Assembly (NCBI GenBank): GCA_033964015.1
Contig: CM066912.1
Span: 32,535,086 to 32,599,085, forward strand
Length of the DNA stretch: 64,000 nucleotides
Reading direction: 5' to 3'
Origin: Scolanthus callimorphus
Lineage: Eukaryota > Cnidaria > Anthozoa > Actiniaria > Edwardsiidae
Positions 45,873 to 57,700 of this stretch are shown in pieces (position 1 is the stretch's first letter; the number at the start of each line of letters is the position of its first letter). Both the position numbers and the translations under genes were made by a program. The notes under the pieces are model-generated. The model was not told where the DNA came from. It saw only the letters and a program-made list of their open reading frames with translations, and did not search any database.

Positions 45873-46288
45873 TGTACGGCTTTGTTACCTAGCAAACGAA
45901 CAACAAGAAACAATGAAATATAAGTTTTAAGCGTAGTAAAATTGCAGTAACTACATTTTAATACTGCAATTTCGTCAGCTATTTACGTATGGTGAAATTT
46001 CAGCTGCGCCTCGAAAAAAAACGACGCACACAGGAATCTTATTGTTTTCGTATCGACCAACAGGTGACCCGTCAGTTTGATTGTCTTAAAAGACATTTAG
46101 ACTATAAGGAACACATCTAAAAGCAAGACAAATAGCGCTGCCCAGCGCGGCATTACTTATAGTTCTTTCTATGAAATATTATATGAAAAAAAATATAGAT
46201 ATATAATGGCTTTCACATGCACAGCACTAAAGGTGTCTCAGAAATTATACGAATTCTAAAATCGTCCATGTTTTTTTACGCTTATATA

Positions 46289-46502
46289 TTAGCTGTATTC
46301 ACACTAGAGACGGAAAACTCGTCTGAGACGAGTTTCTCGCCTTGAATATGGTTCCCTGTTATTCTGTGATCACGATCATAATTTGAAGGTTTAGAAAGAT
46401 AACGAGCAAGTGTTTCTGAGTAGAATTAACATAAGACAGGAACTTTTTCTGACGAGAAAATCGTCTCAGACGAGTTTTCCGTCTCTAGTGTGAATTCAGC
46501 TA
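46289..46502. repeat. Palindromic element, about 214 bp
   Basis: TTCACACTAGAGACGGAAAA and CTCGTCTGAGACGAG-type arms face each other. The right end was later hit by the next element. Confidence 0.85.
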
Positions 46503-46602
46503 CCCTGGGTACCAGAGGCTCGAAGCTTCACTCGTTTACTGACACGCTAAGCCAATGCGTTTTGTAAACGAGTGAAGTTTGGAGACTCTGGTACCCAGGG
46601 TA
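46501..46602. mobile_element. Short inverted-repeat transposon relic with a 9 bp target duplication
   Basis: 102 bp between TACCCTGGGTACC and its exact complement GGTACCCAGGGTA. GAATTCAGC stands immediately before (46492-46500) and after (46603-46611). A perfect 9 bp duplication is typical of Mutator-like (MULE) elements; the element is far too short to encode a transposase. Confidence 0.85.
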
Positions 46603-46613
46603 GAATTCAGCTA

Positions 46614-48417
46614 ATCATAATGCAGGAAATTTCAAACGCCGCTTTCAAGTAAGCAACGAATTAGTGTTTATTTGCGGCTGACTAAGGTACAGCGCAAACG
46701 TCGTCGAATTTCAGTCGAAGCTCTTCTGTCTATCCTTTCCTTAACAAATGATGCCGCTTCATTTAGTTTACAATAAAAAAATATTTCTATTGTTTTGGAT
46801 TGGAACGGCGCGACTCTGCCGTAGGCCTAACAAGGAAAAGAGAGTCACTTAATATTAAAACAAAAACAATGTATATATTTTAAAAGAAAGTAATAGCTAG
46901 GAACCTTGCTAAAAGTCAATTTGTTTACGCAATGCTTTCCTCAATTCGTTTTTGAAAATGAAGCGTTTTATTTTTTCTCTTTTTGTCTTTGTTACTGAGC
47001 GTGTCGTAATTAAAATTAAGACTTTAAAAAAGACTTTAAGAATTTAAAATGGTACAGACAAGCTTACCTCTAACGTGAAGACATTCACACCAATCTGTTC
47101 TTGTGGTGATTTTTCTCACAAAAACAAACTTCAAAATCTTAAGGTATTTATTCCGTGGTTATTCTGTGGCAATTTATAGTTGTAACACACACGATTTGTG
47201 GTCATGGTGCGCGGCAAAGACACAGTTTCTCATGTAATATGGTAATAAACGTTCCCAGCATTTCACAGACTCGATAAGCTGACATCAACACAGCTATTAT
47301 TTTGTTATTGGCAAATAAGAGAAGCGTTTTGCATGGACGAAATTTAGAACTTGGCACGGAAGTCAAAATAGGCTTTTTTCATTAAATGTTGAAAAACACA
47401 CGACAATGAGAAATTTATGGAATATTATTAAGAAAGTTGTTGGACTTCATCCAAAAAGTCGTTTTGAAGACGAGTTACAGTCACAAGAAAAGACAGGCGC
47501 GTACCTGTACGTCAGTTTCTTGAGAAATCGTTCTGCTGCAGAAAAGCGTTAGCCTGCGAAAGCCGACACCACTTCGCGCTCGCCGAAAGAGGCTCCCGCA
47601 AAGAGGCGTCTGCGCGCTCAAACCAAACATTCCATACTGATGACGTATTTTACTCAGGTCTGCCAATTTAACTATTTGATATGTAATGTTTATAGCACGC
47701 AAAGTATATTATAGTAGAGAATTCAAATAAGACGAAACAAAAACAAAGTGAAATGGGCCCCGTAGTTCTTTTGACCACACTTGGGTCAAAATACGTCATC
47801 AGTATATTGAATGTATACACCGAATTCAATAATGGCGTCCAGCTCGAAAGCCATTGTTCTGGACTGAGTAGCCTCGAAATCACGCGAAAACACAAAAGCG
47901 TTTTTGCACGCATAGGTTTTATTCGAGGTCCAGAACAATGGCTTTTCAACTAGGGGCGTCATATTTGCATTATGTGTATAAGATAATTACATGCAAAGAA
48001 CTGTACGATGCATCATGCATCATGCATATTTTAATGACGTTTTTTGTCTTTCTGTATATATTTTTTTTACACGGTTCTTTGGGTTTTTTGTTGTTTTTGA
48101 TTTTTTGAGTTTTGTATTTTTTTTTTAATTTTGTGATAACATTGATCCATGATCATGATATCTTTATATTTTTTTGGGTTTTCATAGTTTTGTATTGTTT
48201 TTTGTCTTTAGAAATTTTATAATATGAAATCATATTTAACAAATAATGGCTGAATATTTTTGGATTTTTGAGTTTTGTATTTTTTTTTGTAATTTTGTGA
48301 TATCATTGATCCATGATCATGATATCTTTATATTTTTTTGGGTTTTCATAATTTTGTATTTTTTTTTGTCTTTTAAAATAATAATATGAAATCATATGTA
48401 AAAATGAATGACTGCAT
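46614..48417. other. Intergenic stretch between genes D and E
   Basis: No gene found. 47550-47590 carries the GCGAAAGCCGACACCACTT repeat also seen near 21000. 47840-47945 is a loose inverted repeat (AAAGCCATTGTTCTGGAC and its complement). The right end is T-rich and probably the 3' untranslated region of gene E. Confidence 0.5.
48100..48410. repeat. Tandem duplication, period about 163 bp
   Basis: Two copies of a T-rich unit with TTGATCCATGATCATGATAT and TTTTTTTGGGTTTTCATA, just downstream of the gene E stop codon. Likely within its 3' untranslated region. Confidence 0.85.
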
Positions 48418-48731
48418 CTAGTGCCGTCTGCGGAAGAGTCCTCGGACTCTCCGCTTCACTCTTTTCCACCAACTGAGTGGTTGCTCAGCTCCTCCTGCCT
48501 CGTCCAATTCAAGCTTCGCACCCACATCAATGGTTTCCTCGCCTTCTTCCTCCTCTTTCTCACCCTCCCCCACTCGGTCTTCCTCCTTCTTCTTCTTCTT
48601 CCCTCGATCTTTCTCGCCTTCACACCCTCCATCCCTTGCTCCTTTTCTCCTCCCGCGTCCTCCTTCTCCTTGTCAGGTCCATCGCCTACCTCTTCCTCCT
48701 TCTTCTTTGCACCGTACTTTTCTTTCACATT
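48418..48731 (-). CDS. Gene E exon 15, last exon, one base short
   Basis: 314 nt including TAG 48420-48418; 315 would make whole codons. The first half reads NVKEKYGAKKKEEEV and on to VKARKIEG. The second half reads naturally only in another frame (EEDRVGEGEKEEEEGEETID to the basic end). The switch falls at a GGG run beside AAG repeats near 48600-48612. The alternative single-frame reading gives a long Arg/Lys run without the Trp-Trp motif. Confidence 0.55.
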
Positions 48732-51700
48732 CTTCAAAAGAAGCAAATCATGGTCGGTGAAACAGGTTTCGGAACGACGTGGGCATATTCATTCTCTTAC
48801 CCAGAGCTCCCCGGCTCGTCTCCTCGCGGGGGAGGCTCTGGTGACAGCCACTGACGCATGCGCGAGATTTAATACAGAGCCGCTGAGAGAAGACCTTTCA
48901 GCGCATGCTCCAACGTTCAAAATGAACCAATCAGCGAAGCCCTCAAATGGATGTCCCGAGAGCCTCCCCTGCGAAGTGACCAGACGGGGACCTCTGCCTG
49001 TCATGAAACGCGCATGCTCCAGAAGCGAGCACTGAATTATCAGCAAAACTAATAAGACCCTCCTATCAGATAACTATTAAAGAAAATGTAAAGCTAAAAA
49101 GCATATAGTAAGAATTTACAATTTTGTTTTGAATTGAGAAGCACCAGCGAGTTTATATGCGATTTGTTTTCGAGCTGTTTTTGCCTTCGCTGGCCATCGT
49201 TACGGAATGATACTTCTTTGATTTGAGAGTTGCGCAGAACAGCTGCGCGATAGGCTCTTTTAAAGGGGCTGTGTCACGGTGATTTGAGTAAATCTGCTAA
49301 TATAAATTTGTTATTACCCAAATGGCTTAGTATCACGTGATATTGGTATAGGTGATTACGTGGAGCAGAGTACAGTTTCACGAGTGTTTTCAATTGCTCG
49401 CTGTTTTCATTTTTGCCTTTTTGTTGTGGTATAAAGCAAACGTCCTCTGATTGTCAGTGGTAATATGTCCCCTGATATACACCACGCCTCGTAAGTCCAC
49501 AACATTTTATACCACAACGCGCGCGTTTCTCGAATTCTGATTGGCTCTCAGCCATGGGTACATTTAAATGTCCTCTGATTTACCGTGGTATGTCCTCTTA
49601 TATACCATGGAATGACGTAATAAAGTGGTCAAATGTTGTGGACTCACGAGGCGCAGCCGAGTGGTTCCGCAGTACAGTTTGACCACTTTATTACGTAATT
49701 CCGTGGTATATAAGAGGACATACCACGGAAAAACAGAGGACATTTGTTTTATACCACAACAAAAAAGCAAAAAATAGATACAAAAACAGTGCGCGCGCGC
49801 AGCCAATCGGTGTTTTGGTTGGTTCTTTTTAGCGCGCGCGCTGGTGATGGCGCGTTCCGTGGTATATACTTTTATGTACCCATGGCTGAGAACCAATCAG
49901 AATTCGAGGAACGCGCGCGGTGTGGTATAAAAGATGACATATCACGAAAAATCAGAGAACATTTGTTAAATCAAAGATATACGACCTTACCTGGTTATGA
50001 GACTCGATGATACTGAGACTATAAAGAAAAACACAATTATTAGTAAACAAAGAACAACAAGAAATCGACACGATAAAAGTTTCAATGAATTTTCAGTAAC
50101 ATACCTTTCAAGGAAAGCAATGTGCTGTTAAGGAAATACAAAAGACGGTAGTAAAGTGTAGTAATTTAGTGAGGAAATCGGTATTAAAACGATGTGTTCT
50201 TCCCTTGATGCAAAAAGGATTATACCGATGTATCACCTATAGGTAAACTTTGAAAGAAAGGTGGTCTGCATCACATTCATTCCTATTCCATTTCCTCATT
50301 CCTAACGGAACGGTGTGATAGATCATGTGCCCCCTTCCCCTCTCCTTCAGGGTGTAGCCGGGAGGGATGCTTCCTCCTCTGCTAGTGTTTTTATCCCAGC
50401 AACCTTCATCTATGCTTGCCATAAGAAAGTGAAATAGTCATAGTCTTGCGTACCTCACAAAAAGCGTTCCTCTAGCTACGTCTCTGATATAAGATATAAG
50501 TAGGCTACATTATACCAGGGGCCCTGACTATACCTAATATAGATTTAGCCACTGGCTAAAAGCGGAGCTCCCGGCTACATATTTTTCTGTTAACGGACGC
50601 GAAGCATTTTCCCGCCGAAATGAATACGGTTTTGGGGTTGCCTGTGGTAGGGGCGCGCAGACACGGACGCGCCCCCGATACCCAAATGGGAATACCGCTG
50701 AACCATGAAAAATGAAGTCGATCGTATACCGGAGTGCAATTGTATTCTTCCTGCGATACCTATGGTGCTCCGCTCTGCGGCCTTTGGCCGCTAAGGAGCT
50801 CCGCTAAAAACAACACTGACATATGTATGTCTTCTACTTGCCTGGTCTACTTTACCACAATGGTGGTGTAGCGAAATTTGTTCCATCATAAGATTAGTCG
50901 TGCGTTTTGGCAAATTTTCCAGCCATTTAGCATAGGAAAACGCTAGCAAACGTAGGAATTCCAAAAATATGGTAAAGTACGTACAACCTTCAATATAAGG
51001 AAATTTTGAAAAACGACAGTTTTTTTTACGGGAACTATTCACACCAAATCAAATGCATCCACCCTGGGACTCCCATATTTAACAACCATAATACATGTAT
51101 TTCTTGGGGGTGGGGGTACTCCCATATTTAACAACCATAATACATGCATTTCTTGGGGGGGGGGACTCCCATATTTTTTTGGTCGGGGATGATCGTCGGG
51201 AATTTTCAGTTTCACCCCTAAAAGATAACAAAAGGGCGTTGTTAAAAATATTTTTCACCCCAAAAGATACCCATCAAGATTTTTCCGTCTTTGATTAAAA
51301 TGCTGCCTTTGATGTTGTCTAAATTATCGTTTGTCAACAAGTATGAATGGTGCTGTGTTAGAGCCTTAAAAATACCAATCTACCTTAATTTTTACTGTAG
51401 ATCAAGAGCATCCCTAAAACAGACCAAAACCTGTGATTTAACCCCTAAAAAAATACGACCAAAAATATGGAAGTCTCTCTCCCGCTCCCCCACAGGTATC
51501 CGCAGTGAATAAACATTACCATGTTTCTCTTTTCATTGTTTTCTTGGGCCTCTTGGTTGGCCAGATCATCTCGTCTAGAAGAGCGGAGGATTCCTCGATT
51601 TGGCTGATAACAAAAATGGAAATCAATTTTTTTTGGAATTTAGCATACTTATTCATGTACCTTTTGTTGTTGTTTAGTACATGCGATATTTAGAGATTAG

Positions 51701-54700
51701 CTTTGCGAAAACAAATCTCTTATGATAATTTAACAAATAAAATCTAATGAACTTCTGGCAAATTTAGTAGAGAAATGGTATAGCGCTATAAAGGGCAAAG
51801 TGGAAATTGTTTTCTAGTAATTGAGCAATTTTGTCTTCGTTTGAAGATGCGAAGCGAGAAGCCATAATCTTTTGCTTTTAGCTGCAAAGCTGGTACCATC
51901 GACTACGCGCCCTAGGCCCATGATGCATTGCACTCGTAGACTCAAGAATCAGCTAAAGACCGCGTGAATCCCAAAGTAAAGCGCGCGCTCTTAGCCAATC
52001 AGAGTCGAGATAGTGAGTACAAGTACAAAGTATAAAAAAAGATATCAATGACTTTGTCTCGCATGTTATGAAAAAAGTGACGTACATTTACAAGTGTGTA
52101 CTATGTATCTAGAGCTTACTTATCTTCACTAACATACCTTTGTAATTCCCGGATTTGCTGTAAGGAAAGAGAATGAGCAATCAACAGCTATTCGCAATCA
52201 AGTATTGTGATTGACGAGAATATTCAGTTACAGGTTGACAAATATTGTAGAGATGCATGCCATCCTAAACTTACTATCAGTATGTTCCAATTAAAAAATG
52301 ATGAGCTATCTTTTACCCAAAGTTTGCCAATATCAAGATATTGATATTTTAGTAAAATTGCTCAAGTGATTTTGAGAATTTCTGCACTAATTGGTCGAGA
52401 GGTTTTTTTTTTTGCGTTGAAAGGATTTGGAGTTTTGGTATCGTGAAAAAAAAACTAGGAGAAAAATATTTTTTTTGGTCTAAAATGTAGTTAGTAGTAA
52501 ATGCAAATTTTCAGACTAGTTTTAAATGTTTTATTATTTTCATTGTTATCATTCTATGCTTTTTAGCCATTGCTGTAACCATTGGCTGGTGTGGTGTAAT
52601 GTGGTATGGTGTGGTGTGGTACAATGTGTGCGGTGTGTGTGGTGTTGTGTTCGGTGGTGGTGTGGTGTGGTGTGGGACAGTGTTGGGTGGTGTGGTCTGG
52701 TGTGGTACACTAGTACTGGTATGGTGTTGTACAGTGTGGTGTCTTGTTTGGTTTGGTGTGGTGTGGTGTGGTGTGGTGTGGTGTGGTGTGGTGTTTCTAT
52801 TGGATGAATTCGCAATAGTGGTCAATATCGTAATTTAACAATATCGTTACATTTTCTCAGTATGATAACTTATAGACAGTGTTTTGTGGCTTTGATCAAT
52901 TAACCAGAAAGGGTTTACACAGTTCTAGTTTAATGAGCTATTACCTTATCCCGCGCCTCGATTTTGTCCTTGAGGTATTGGACCACCTCCTTATCTTCCT
53001 TAGTCCTGATGAATTGTGTAAATTAGATAATTACAGGCTATATATAATTACTCGGCACTTGCTGATGAGCTTGAAGATCAAAGTTAAATATATATATAAC
53101 CGAGGCAAGAAGACTCCCTATGAGCGATGACCCAGCCTAGTCACTGGCGTTTCCGGCCGGGCTTCCTGTGGTAGAAAATGACGTCACTGGCGTTCTGGCC
53201 GGGCTTCCTGTGGTAGAAAATCACGTCACAGGAACGTGACGTTTCACAGGGAAAAGCCCTCCTCGAACGGGCAGTGTTTGAGCCCGTGCACATTCAGCGG
53301 TTTATCTTCTCACATACAAGGAACTGGGAACAGGCTAGCGATGAGCTACAATATGTCAACATATCCTCCTCCTTGAATTACCAATAATAAGTGGCTTTTG
53401 TGCTTCAATATTACCCATTATGGTAACTGTATAACATCACAATTATCTTCGTTCTATAAAGACTCTGAATAGAACGAAGCAATGTGTATGTATGAACATG
53501 CCACTCTGCCACTATCCCGCGCAATTTTCTTGGTGCAGTTTCCTATATTTTGGTTCCATTTCTTACAATAAATAAAAGTGCAGAACACAAGCATACACAC
53601 ATCGGCATCAGTCTGGCCAAGACGTAACGCTAGCACAATCTATTACCCGTGCAGTTCGGCCGGCAACCATGGACAGCTGTTTCGTCCTTGTTAGGACTCA
53701 TCAGCATGGCATAGCCGGTGTTTGCCTCAGTAAACTTCATCGGCAAAACAACTGCAGAGGCGACTTCGAAAATCGAAGTGCTTGAAACCACAGCAAAGCC
53801 CCATGTGGGACCTTAAGCTGCGACTGGGCTAGCGTGATGCCATATGTGGATCACGCAATGAGACCAAGCTAGAGGAGTCCGTCGGTTAGCCATACCACGT
53901 TTCTAAACTCTACTCACATAATCTTTAGTCGTTCCTCGCATCGTTTCTCGTTCATCTAGAATGTAAAAACGGTTGAAATGAGGGTTTTGAAATGTGTAGT
54001 CATGAATAAAATAAGACAAAACCATTTTACGACAAAAGTAAAAAACCCATAACGCTAGCTTTTTGCCAATTTGACAGCCAGCAGCGAAAGGGGTGGGAGT
54101 GTACAAGGGCGCGAGGAACAGATTTTCTGAGGAACACATCCGTTGTGTGCCAGTGGATATCTTACTGTACAAGGGCGTGAGGAATAGGTATTCTGAGGAA
54201 CGGTTCGCTGTGTTCCCGTGGATATCTTACTGTATTACAAGGGGATGAGGAACAGATTTTTATGTACAGCGACAAGAGGGCTAGGAATAGGTAGGTGATG
54301 TTCCCGCGTGCGCGCATGACCATTTGAAATGTGTTTTCTGTACAAACTGTTTATTGATGTTTTGTGCTTCAAATACCTTCTGCATGTAGATGCATGGCTC
54401 GTCTCGCCAGCTTGGGCCCCTGAGAAGAAAAAAACAGCACTCATTTTCTTTTAACAGTCGTACTTTCCTTTTAGCCGCTTACGTTCTCCAGAAACGCTAG
54501 CTGTTATATGACGTCAACTATCAGCAAACAAAATATTGGGCGAGAGTGTAAACTTATTACTTTAGCGGGTAATCGTGTTAGCTCAAATGCATTTATTTGT
54601 TAAATGACCTTTTTAATGATAAGTACTTTCTAATTTATCAAGCGAATTGAATTAGATATAAATCAGGAATTTTGGGTTTCCTACCAGAGCAGTAATAGTC

Positions 54701-57700
54701 TGATCAGTTTTAAACTTGTAATTTTAGCCTCGAAAGCTAATCTAACGTAGAAATTCCTATGTAATGTACGTTTCAGTTCTTTTTTTCAACTAAGTTATCC
54801 CTGGTTAAATAGAGATTCTAGGTTATTTGGGTGACGGATTAGGTTGCTGGCCTCATTTTGTTGAAATAACCGTGAAATATATCCCAGCGTCCCGTACTTC
54901 CCGCGCCGTCCGTGAAAACAGACCATGACGTCTCGTCTTTGTATTTTGTCTCGCTCGAAGACGGGCTCAACAAAATACTCCAGACTCGGAAAAATATCCA
55001 GCGATATTGTACATTTAATGTCTAATAAGATATATAAAAATTGTATACTAAATATTATCAAATGATATCGTTAAAATGGCTATTATTAAAAAAAAAACAT
55101 TTATTTATCCACGTGAACGTGCAATGGGTTCTTTAGCGTCCACTTGAACAGTACCCTTGTTCTTTCCGTTGTGCGCCCTTGGGCTTTGATGCTGGAAAAC
55201 TTCATATCAAGAAAGTGCTGTCGTTTTTATGACAAATCCCCGCGGGCTGCCTGTGGTGTTCAAGTCGCGTCTCAGGCCCCTCGGCGGGGGCAAAAACAAA
55301 TGGCGACCAAGAGAACGAAGTTTCTTGAGTATCTGCAAGTTTTTGTAAATTTTCCTGCTTTTTTCGCTAAGATATGAGGCCAAAGTACTTACAGACCTTA
55401 CAAATAGAGCGGATTTCACATGACTGTCAACCCTTGTTATGTAATTGCGATTGCTTTGCGTTCTCATTGGCTACTCGTTTTTCTCAGCCAATCAAGTTCT
55501 TTAGTAAATACAATTGTGTAATTACTTAGTAATTGGTTCGGCTTGTGATTGGCTGAGAGAAAAGCCATTTAGGAGCAAGTGGTGATTTCTCTCGATTCTG
55601 ATTGGCTAGTGATTGCTCAATTGCAATTGTTTTCACGACAGTCATGTGAAAACGGCTCTAAGGTAAGGGGGATTTCCTAATAAGGAATCGAAGTTTTGCA
55701 ACGTCGGCAAAACAACAGTTTTTGGCGAAATTTTCTTGATATGAACGACGTGGCAGAGGGTATTAATCGCTCTTCCTTTTTTTACTCTTATCCAAGATGG
55801 ATAGGTGATACACTCAAAAATTGTTGAACGAAAAAAACTCCAATCGGAATATTCAAAAATCAATAAAATAAGTATTAACGGCGCACAAGTAAGTACTTAT
55901 GTGAAACACATTTTTCTTTTTCTCTACTGTTCCCTTGGATAATGGATATTTTTGATGAAATGCTGTTGATTTCTGCATACCGTGAAGTGAGTCAATTAAT
56001 TTTAAATTATTAAAAAAAAGATAACTTACGGGATCTCATTGTATTGAACAATGGTTGTAACTCCTTTCTTTTTGTTCACGCTGGAGCTGGAAAACATTAC
56101 GGTTGGTTTTCAGTGACATAACAGAAGCGACGTAAGCATAAGAAGAACGGGAACGTTTGATCATTGCTTGCGCTTATTTCGTAGTGAAAACTGCCACGTC
56201 TCAGGGCCATAGCGTTTACTGGGGCGGGAGGGCCCGTGTCCTCGTGATGAGAGTTTTTTTTTATTGCACTAACATAACCTTATTAAATCATTGTTTATCT
56301 CAGCACTTCTCTCAGCAAGATATATGGAAAATCGGAAGGTGCGAGCTCTGCTATGCGCCGTGCTACGTTTTGCTGAAGGGAGGAAGACCAAACACGTACT
56401 CGCACGGTTGGGATTTTTCGGCCACTAGATGTGACGTTTATTTTTCACTCGTAAATTATGCAAATTGGATTACAGTACTAACTGAATCACTTCAGCAAAA
56501 GGTGGGGAAGAAAAAACCGCCACCCACATTATCTAGCCTATACACATATATACTATACTCAACCTTGCGGACTCGCTTCGAAACAATGTTGACAGACAAG
56601 ATCAATACCAGTGGGCTGGGGTTGGGGAGGCGGTGGGAAAAAACCTTGAACTGAAGAAGTTTTGGTTGAGGCTGTCGCTGTTTCTTCCAAAGAATAAGCT
56701 TAACTGAATGCTAGTCAGCCGATACATACAGGAATGAACCACGTGAGTGCTCTGCCTTGATTGGCTAAAACAATTGCTTGGTATTTTCCCACTGACAGCC
56801 CGCGCGCCAGCTTGTCTACCAACTGACAGTATGAAAAGATACGTGCTCAGATAATGCCATTATCTGTGCCAGATAATGTTTGTTTTTATAGAATTGTTTT
56901 TCCCATTTTACATATCCCCTGCCTAAACACACATACACAACCACAACATTCTTATTACCCGCCCTTTCCCTTATAAATACTCCCACCCACACACCCATCC
57001 ATCCCGCTTCACGTATAATATTTTCATTTAACTGTGATGAGAGTTGATGAGAGTTACAACTATCATCATCCACTCTTATCTACTCTCGCGAGAACCGATC
57101 AAACGGTGATGAGAGTTGATGAGAACTATAATGAGAGTTACAACTATCATCCACTCTTATCTACTCTCACGAGAAGCGATCAAACGGTGATGAGAGTTGA
57201 CGAGAGTCAGCGTGAGCACTAGCACAGGCTAGCACCCATCCTTTCCGCGGATCCGGAAGAAGTTCTTTGCAACCATTGAGCCTGCAGTTCTTTTGGCGGC
57301 AGCTGCTGACTGAAAAATTCTCATCAACCAGATCAACAGTTAAACATGTTCAAAGTGCATGAGAGTCGATGAAAGTTCGCGATCATCACCTCTCATTAAC
57401 TCTCAACACCGTTTGAATCAAATTTTGAAATGGATAACCCCAAATGTAAACTACCATCATCTCTTTTCTAGGAATCAAATTTTCATTTCAATCCTTTAAG
57501 GCGAATTTTATATATTTGCCTTATCGACTGCGGTAATTATATGTTTTTATTTACCTCGTGTCATCTGTCTTCAGTGCACCTTTGACGGGTTTCCACTTTT
57601 TCTAGAAAACGAAATCAACTTTGAATTGGATATACTAGAGCTTTTGGTATTCTGTAATCATGCGGTTAGAAAATAAAACACGTGGCAGGCCACGTGACCT

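Noticed and set aside
48421..49035. Plus-strand ORF of 204 codons rich in Ser, Pro, Phe and Leu
   Set aside because: Antisense image of the Lys/Glu-rich last exon of gene E, followed by a dispersed repeat.
52511..52838. ORFs on both strands over the TGTGG microsatellite
   Set aside because: Artefacts of a five-base repeat without stop codons.
56157..56654. Plus-strand ORF of 165 codons in an intron of gene E
   Set aside because: Composition is uneven and there are no domain motifs; it lies antisense to intron sequence.
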